A DNA stretch of 64,000 nt from Allacma fusca. Lineage: Eukaryota > Arthropoda > Collembola > Symphypleona > Sminthuridae. This document shows, piece by piece, positions 60,866-64,000 of this stretch; the first letter of the stretch is position 1; the number at the start of each line of letters is the position of its first letter. Location: contig OX359247.1 in NCBI GenBank assembly GCA_947179485.1, positions 41,454,801 through 41,518,800 of the forward strand. The letters are read 5' to 3'. The notes beneath the pieces were generated by a model that saw only the letters and a program-made list of their open reading frames with translations, was not told where the DNA came from and searched no databases. Position numbers and translations under genes: made by a program.

Positions 60866-61473
60866 ATATAATTACGTTAAATTAAATTTATTTTGCTGCA
60901 ACTCTGAATGTAACATTAGAAAGTCGTAACAGAAACTATAAATTCACAAAGCCAATCAACGTATTAGCCAGAAAAAAATTTAACGTTGTAGACTGAAACA
61001 GGAAGCATTCAAAATCCCGCAAGTAACTTTTGAACACGTTCGCGAGCTACATGAAAATTGGAGAATTGGCTTGCATGAAGTAGGAAAGAGATATTTTTAC
61101 GAAATAATGATCGAACAAATAAAAGTGAAATAAATAAGTCAAGAAATACGTTAATTGCTTCCCTTGTTATTCCGCTGATGGAGTAATGGCCAGATCAAAT
61201 TTCTTTTATAACAAGGATATATTAAATCCTGTCAATGACACTTTTGATGATGTTTTTCATATATACATGCATTACATACATTACATTTACACAAAAATTA
61301 TGACAGCAAAATCAGCCCTGGAATACCCTGGCAAATAGGGCACAACACCGCACATTCTTGTTCCAGGAGCCAATTGAATAAAAACAATTTACAAATTTTC
61401 AGAGAATAATATTTTAACAGGATTAATAAAATTGACCACTGAAGCCCTCCTAAAACACATACAATTGGAAGCT
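60866..61473 (+). other. Intergenic
   Basis: About 61,085-61,135 resembles the AAATAATCACTGTACAAAT block found upstream of 47,374 and 55,833. An ACATACATTACATT run lies at about 61,270. No gene. Confidence 0.4.
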
Positions 61474-62003
61474 ATGCTAACGAGGAATGAACTACGATTC
61501 AACCGCAAAACCCTTAAAATCTTCTCTCTCTTACGTCAAATCCCCTTCGAATTTGATAAAGACCAGAATTTGATTTATCGCAAGGATTTAAAACAAAAAT
61601 TGATTTGGAAAATTTACTATGGAATTATTTTCATTCATGTAATATTTCCTTTTGCCCGACTCCTTCAGCAAATTTACTGGGAAAAATTGAATTTATTTGA
61701 AACAGTTGAACAAGTCTACGTCACTGCTAGTTTTCTCACTGCATTTACCTGGACATCAGATATATTTCTTGTGGAGCCGTCTCTGTTCGCTGGGATCATA
61801 ACCAAACTTCCCAAACAATTAAGGAAGGTAAGAATAAATTTAGACATTTTTACGCGGCTACAATTTACGACTTACGAATCAAGCCCTGTCGTGGAGACTT
61901 GGAGACTTATTGTATTACGCGTTTATTTTAAGAGTAGCGAGCGGTGCTTTAAATAATCGGACAAAAAGAAATGTCTTTTAAAAAAATTCCTTATTACAAT
62001 ATA

Positions 62004-62031
62004 CTAGTAAAAGCCCCGTGCTTCGCACAGG
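62004..62031 (-). mobile_element. Helitron-like 3' terminus (minus orientation) in intron 1
   Basis: On the + strand A|CTAG (62,003-62,007), then TAAAAG, then CCCCGTGC TTC GCACAGG (62,014-62,031). On the minus strand this reads hairpin, short spacer, CTAG, T, the known Helitron 3' end layout, and a GTGCGAAGCAC stem is a familiar form. About 100 bp on, CCCGCTTCGCC (about 62,129) is another GC-rich motif. No TC 5' end or Rep/helicase was recognised; probably a non-autonomous remnant. Confidence 0.5.
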
Positions 62032-62382
62032 AGCAATTACTTGTGTAAATAAATAGTGTAAATAATAAAAGTGTAAATGGCAATAAATCTCGTATCAAGG
62101 TCTGTCGAGAAGGATTAATATTGATATCCCGCTTCGCCAGGCAAAGTAATCTAATATAAGACGTGAAGTATTAACTGCAAGACTAACAATTTCATATAGG
62201 TAGTTGGCAATTCATCATCAAAATATTATGGAACAGCTTCCGGCCCACTAAAGTTTTTTCCCAAACTCAATATTGACTATACACGTGGAATTTAACTAAT
62301 CGCTTGATCAGTTTAATACCAACGTCGTTATTAAATCTTGCTGTTGCATCACTGTATGGTGCTTCACTCCTTATTGTTAGTG

Positions 62383-62403
62383 GATCAGCACACCGTGCTG
62401 ATC
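62383..62403. repeat. Perfect 9-bp stem hairpin
   Basis: GATCAGCAC, ACC, GTGCTGATC: exact reverse complements around three bases, inside the enlarged intron 1. Confidence 0.7.
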
Positions 62404-62863
62404 AAATATGATTTTTTATGTTATTATAATTTGTATACAGATCCGTTGTACCGCAATATTGTAACTAAAGCCTGAGACACTGGACGCACTGATTATTTAA
62501 AATGAAAGGATTTCATATTAGCGCAACACATTTAACTTGCTATAGTTACTAAAGTCCATGGTTCCTACAAATCCATCTTACATCCTAATGATATTTTTAG
62601 GGATATAAAGATCAAGACTCTGAATGCTAAGGCTTGTAATTATTCTTCCTAATAAGAATCCCACACTAATGTGAACTAAGTTCAGTCATTAAAATTCTCC
62701 TCTTATCAAATTATTCAGTAATGTAACCGAACGTAGTTTTTATCACTACCAGTCTTAATTTAATCCAAATTTGATGATTTATGTCTAATGTTTATAATAA
62801 TTATGGTTAGCGCTGTTAAGTGATAATCTAAAATGGCGTAATATTGCGAGCTTCCAGTATCCT

Positions 62864-62989
62864 GCAAGCAGTTGGTATATGCCGAGAAGAACAGCGAGCT
62901 GAGCGAGCTGAAAAACCTCTCCACTGCGACAGAGTTTTAGCTTTCAGCCCGCTATGCTTCTCGGCTTGTTGTATATACCACCGACTTGC
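62864..62989. repeat. Foldback (long inverted repeat)
   Basis: The left arm starts GCAAGCAGTTGGTATATGCC and continues through GAGAAG and the GAGCGAGCTGAAAAACCTCT segment. The right arm carries AGAGTTTTAGC, TTTCAGCCCGCT, CTTCTCGGC and TATATACCACCGACTTGC. The arms are complementary with small gaps around a loop of about 10 bp near 62,921. The sequence to 63,085 then has three copies of a GCGAAGGTTTGAATT-like motif. Possibly a MITE or part of the inserted element. Confidence 0.6.
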
Positions 62990-64000
62990 TTGGCTGTATA
63001 GTAAATCAGCCGGGAGGGTTTGAATTCGTGAAATAAGCCGCGAAGGTTTGAATTGTACTACAAACGCGCGAAGGTTTAAATCAACAGAAGTGCTCAATAA
63101 TAATAAAGGATGTACATATTAGGGTCGTCCAAGGATCTCTCTTCTCATGGGAGGAATTACACGATCCAAGAGATCCTAATAATTTTCCTCCCTTTCTGTG
63201 CATTTGCTGCAACTGTGGTCTTTCACCCAATTTTCTTTTTGATGAAACCCTCCTCAAAGTTTTTCTTGTTTTCAATTGTACGCCACAATTCAAACCAATT
63301 CCCGTTCCTGATAATATTTGCAATTGCTGAGGGCTCCATTGCTTCTATTTGTGTTGTCGCGTCGACCGTGGGAATTTACATCCAACTCTTGTTTTTCGAA
63401 AACATTTCTCATATTGTTACGGCCGATGTGAGGAATTTGGGGTAAGACAATATATTGTTTTATATTTTGTACTTGTACTCGTAGTCCATCCTTATTCGTA
63501 AAATTTCAGGATTCCTAAAACCAAGAATGCATCCGAGGCTGGGGTTATCAAAGGAATCAAATCACTCCGAGAGCTGCAGTTGTCAATTCAGAATTTCAAT
63601 CAAGTATTTTCAAACTTTATATTAACATTCAAAATAGCGTCACTCACAATCGGCATCCTATGCCTTTTCTTGGCTATCAAAATTTTCCGGACGAACCCAG
63701 TAATAGCTCTAGTTGAGTTGCTAGTTGCAGCCGATATAAACATTGTATTTCTGACGATGTACGATCGAGCGTTTTTCATCCCATCGAAAATTAAAAGTCT
63801 CAAGAAAGCCGTGCTTTTATCATCCAATAAAATACAAAAAAGGTAAAATTTTCAGAGGATGGTTCGGCAAACATTGAGGTCAGTTCGTCCTTGTGGGATC
63901 AAAGTGGGTCAGTTCCATGTGTTCGAGAGGACGTCTACCCCAAATTTTGTGAATTTCTTGAAACGTACCTTGCAGGGGATGTTAGTAATTCTTCGCTTCG

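Larger units (their letters stand above)
61474..64000 (+). pseudogene. GR-like chemoreceptor, broken copy, runs off the window
   Basis: Exon 1 (61,474-61,827) is MLTRNELRFNRKTLKIFSLL with the short WEKLNLFE form. One base is missing near 61,797 (ATCATAACC versus ATCTTTAACC), so the exon ends in phase 0 while exon 2 (63,123-63,441) needs phase 1. Exon 2 has Gly for Trp (HGRNYTIQEILII). Exon 3 (63,510 to beyond 64,000) has an in-frame TAA at 63,844-63,846 but is otherwise well preserved through RPCGIKVGQF, ERTSTPNF and the final helix. Intron 1 is 1.3 kb, against 113-438 bp in other copies, and holds a Helitron-like end and a foldback. The stop codon of exon 3 is outside the window. Confidence 0.75.

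Noticed and set aside
1-64000. tRNA, rRNA, CRISPR or bacterial operon features
   Set aside because: No cloverleaf with a B-box-like GGTTCGANTCC, no rRNA-like stretch and no spacer-repeat array; gene structure is eukaryotic.

Overview
The window reads as arthropod nuclear DNA: AT-rich, with spliced genes using short GT-AG introns and many simple repeats. The main content is a lineage-specific family of multi-pass membrane proteins that looks like the insect-type gustatory-receptor (GR) 7TM chemoreceptor superfamily. The large local expansion and lack of odorant-receptor features would fit a springtail (Collembola) or another non-neopteran arthropod, but the sequence alone does not settle the organism.

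Left third (1 to about 23,300): no protein-coding gene can be supported. It holds at least ten arrays of tandem repeats built on an ACTTGA/TCAAGT core with periods of about 11 to 34 bp, a separate satellite of GTTACC...GGTAAC dyads (about 890-1400), a TTTGCCCATTTCAA minisatellite (14,040-14,290), GA, CA and GT microsatellites, and GGTCA-rich inverted repeats. It could be a large intron, a regulatory domain or a gene desert.

Right two thirds (about 24,900 to 64,000): a head-to-tail array, all on the + strand, of one gene family. Eleven copies have complete three-exon reading frames of 389-400 residues: exon 1 about 358 bp, intron phase 1; exon 2 about 319 bp, intron phase 2; exon 3 about 496 bp. 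Two more copies are nearly complete but broken: 37,452 by a 20-bp deletion, and 61,474 by a 1-bp deletion plus an in-frame stop. At least eight relics of one or two exons lie between them. The reference copy (31,443-32,930) shows hydrophobic segments near residues 43-66, 74-100, 136-160, 180-210, 260-283 and 289-310. A very conserved C-terminus follows (RPCGIKVGQF, ERTSTPNF), placed where TM7 of GR/OR proteins lies.

The intergenic DNA is itself duplicated. Promoter-proximal blocks fall into at least three subtypes that follow gene subgroups, and some blocks have lost their genes. The two largest gaps inside the array carry sequences resembling Helitron 3' ends (CTAG plus a short hairpin, minus orientation). 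The picture is birth-and-death evolution with segmental duplication, exon mosaicism and transposon insertion. Assignment to chemoreceptors is an inference from topology and the C-terminal pattern; no database search was possible.
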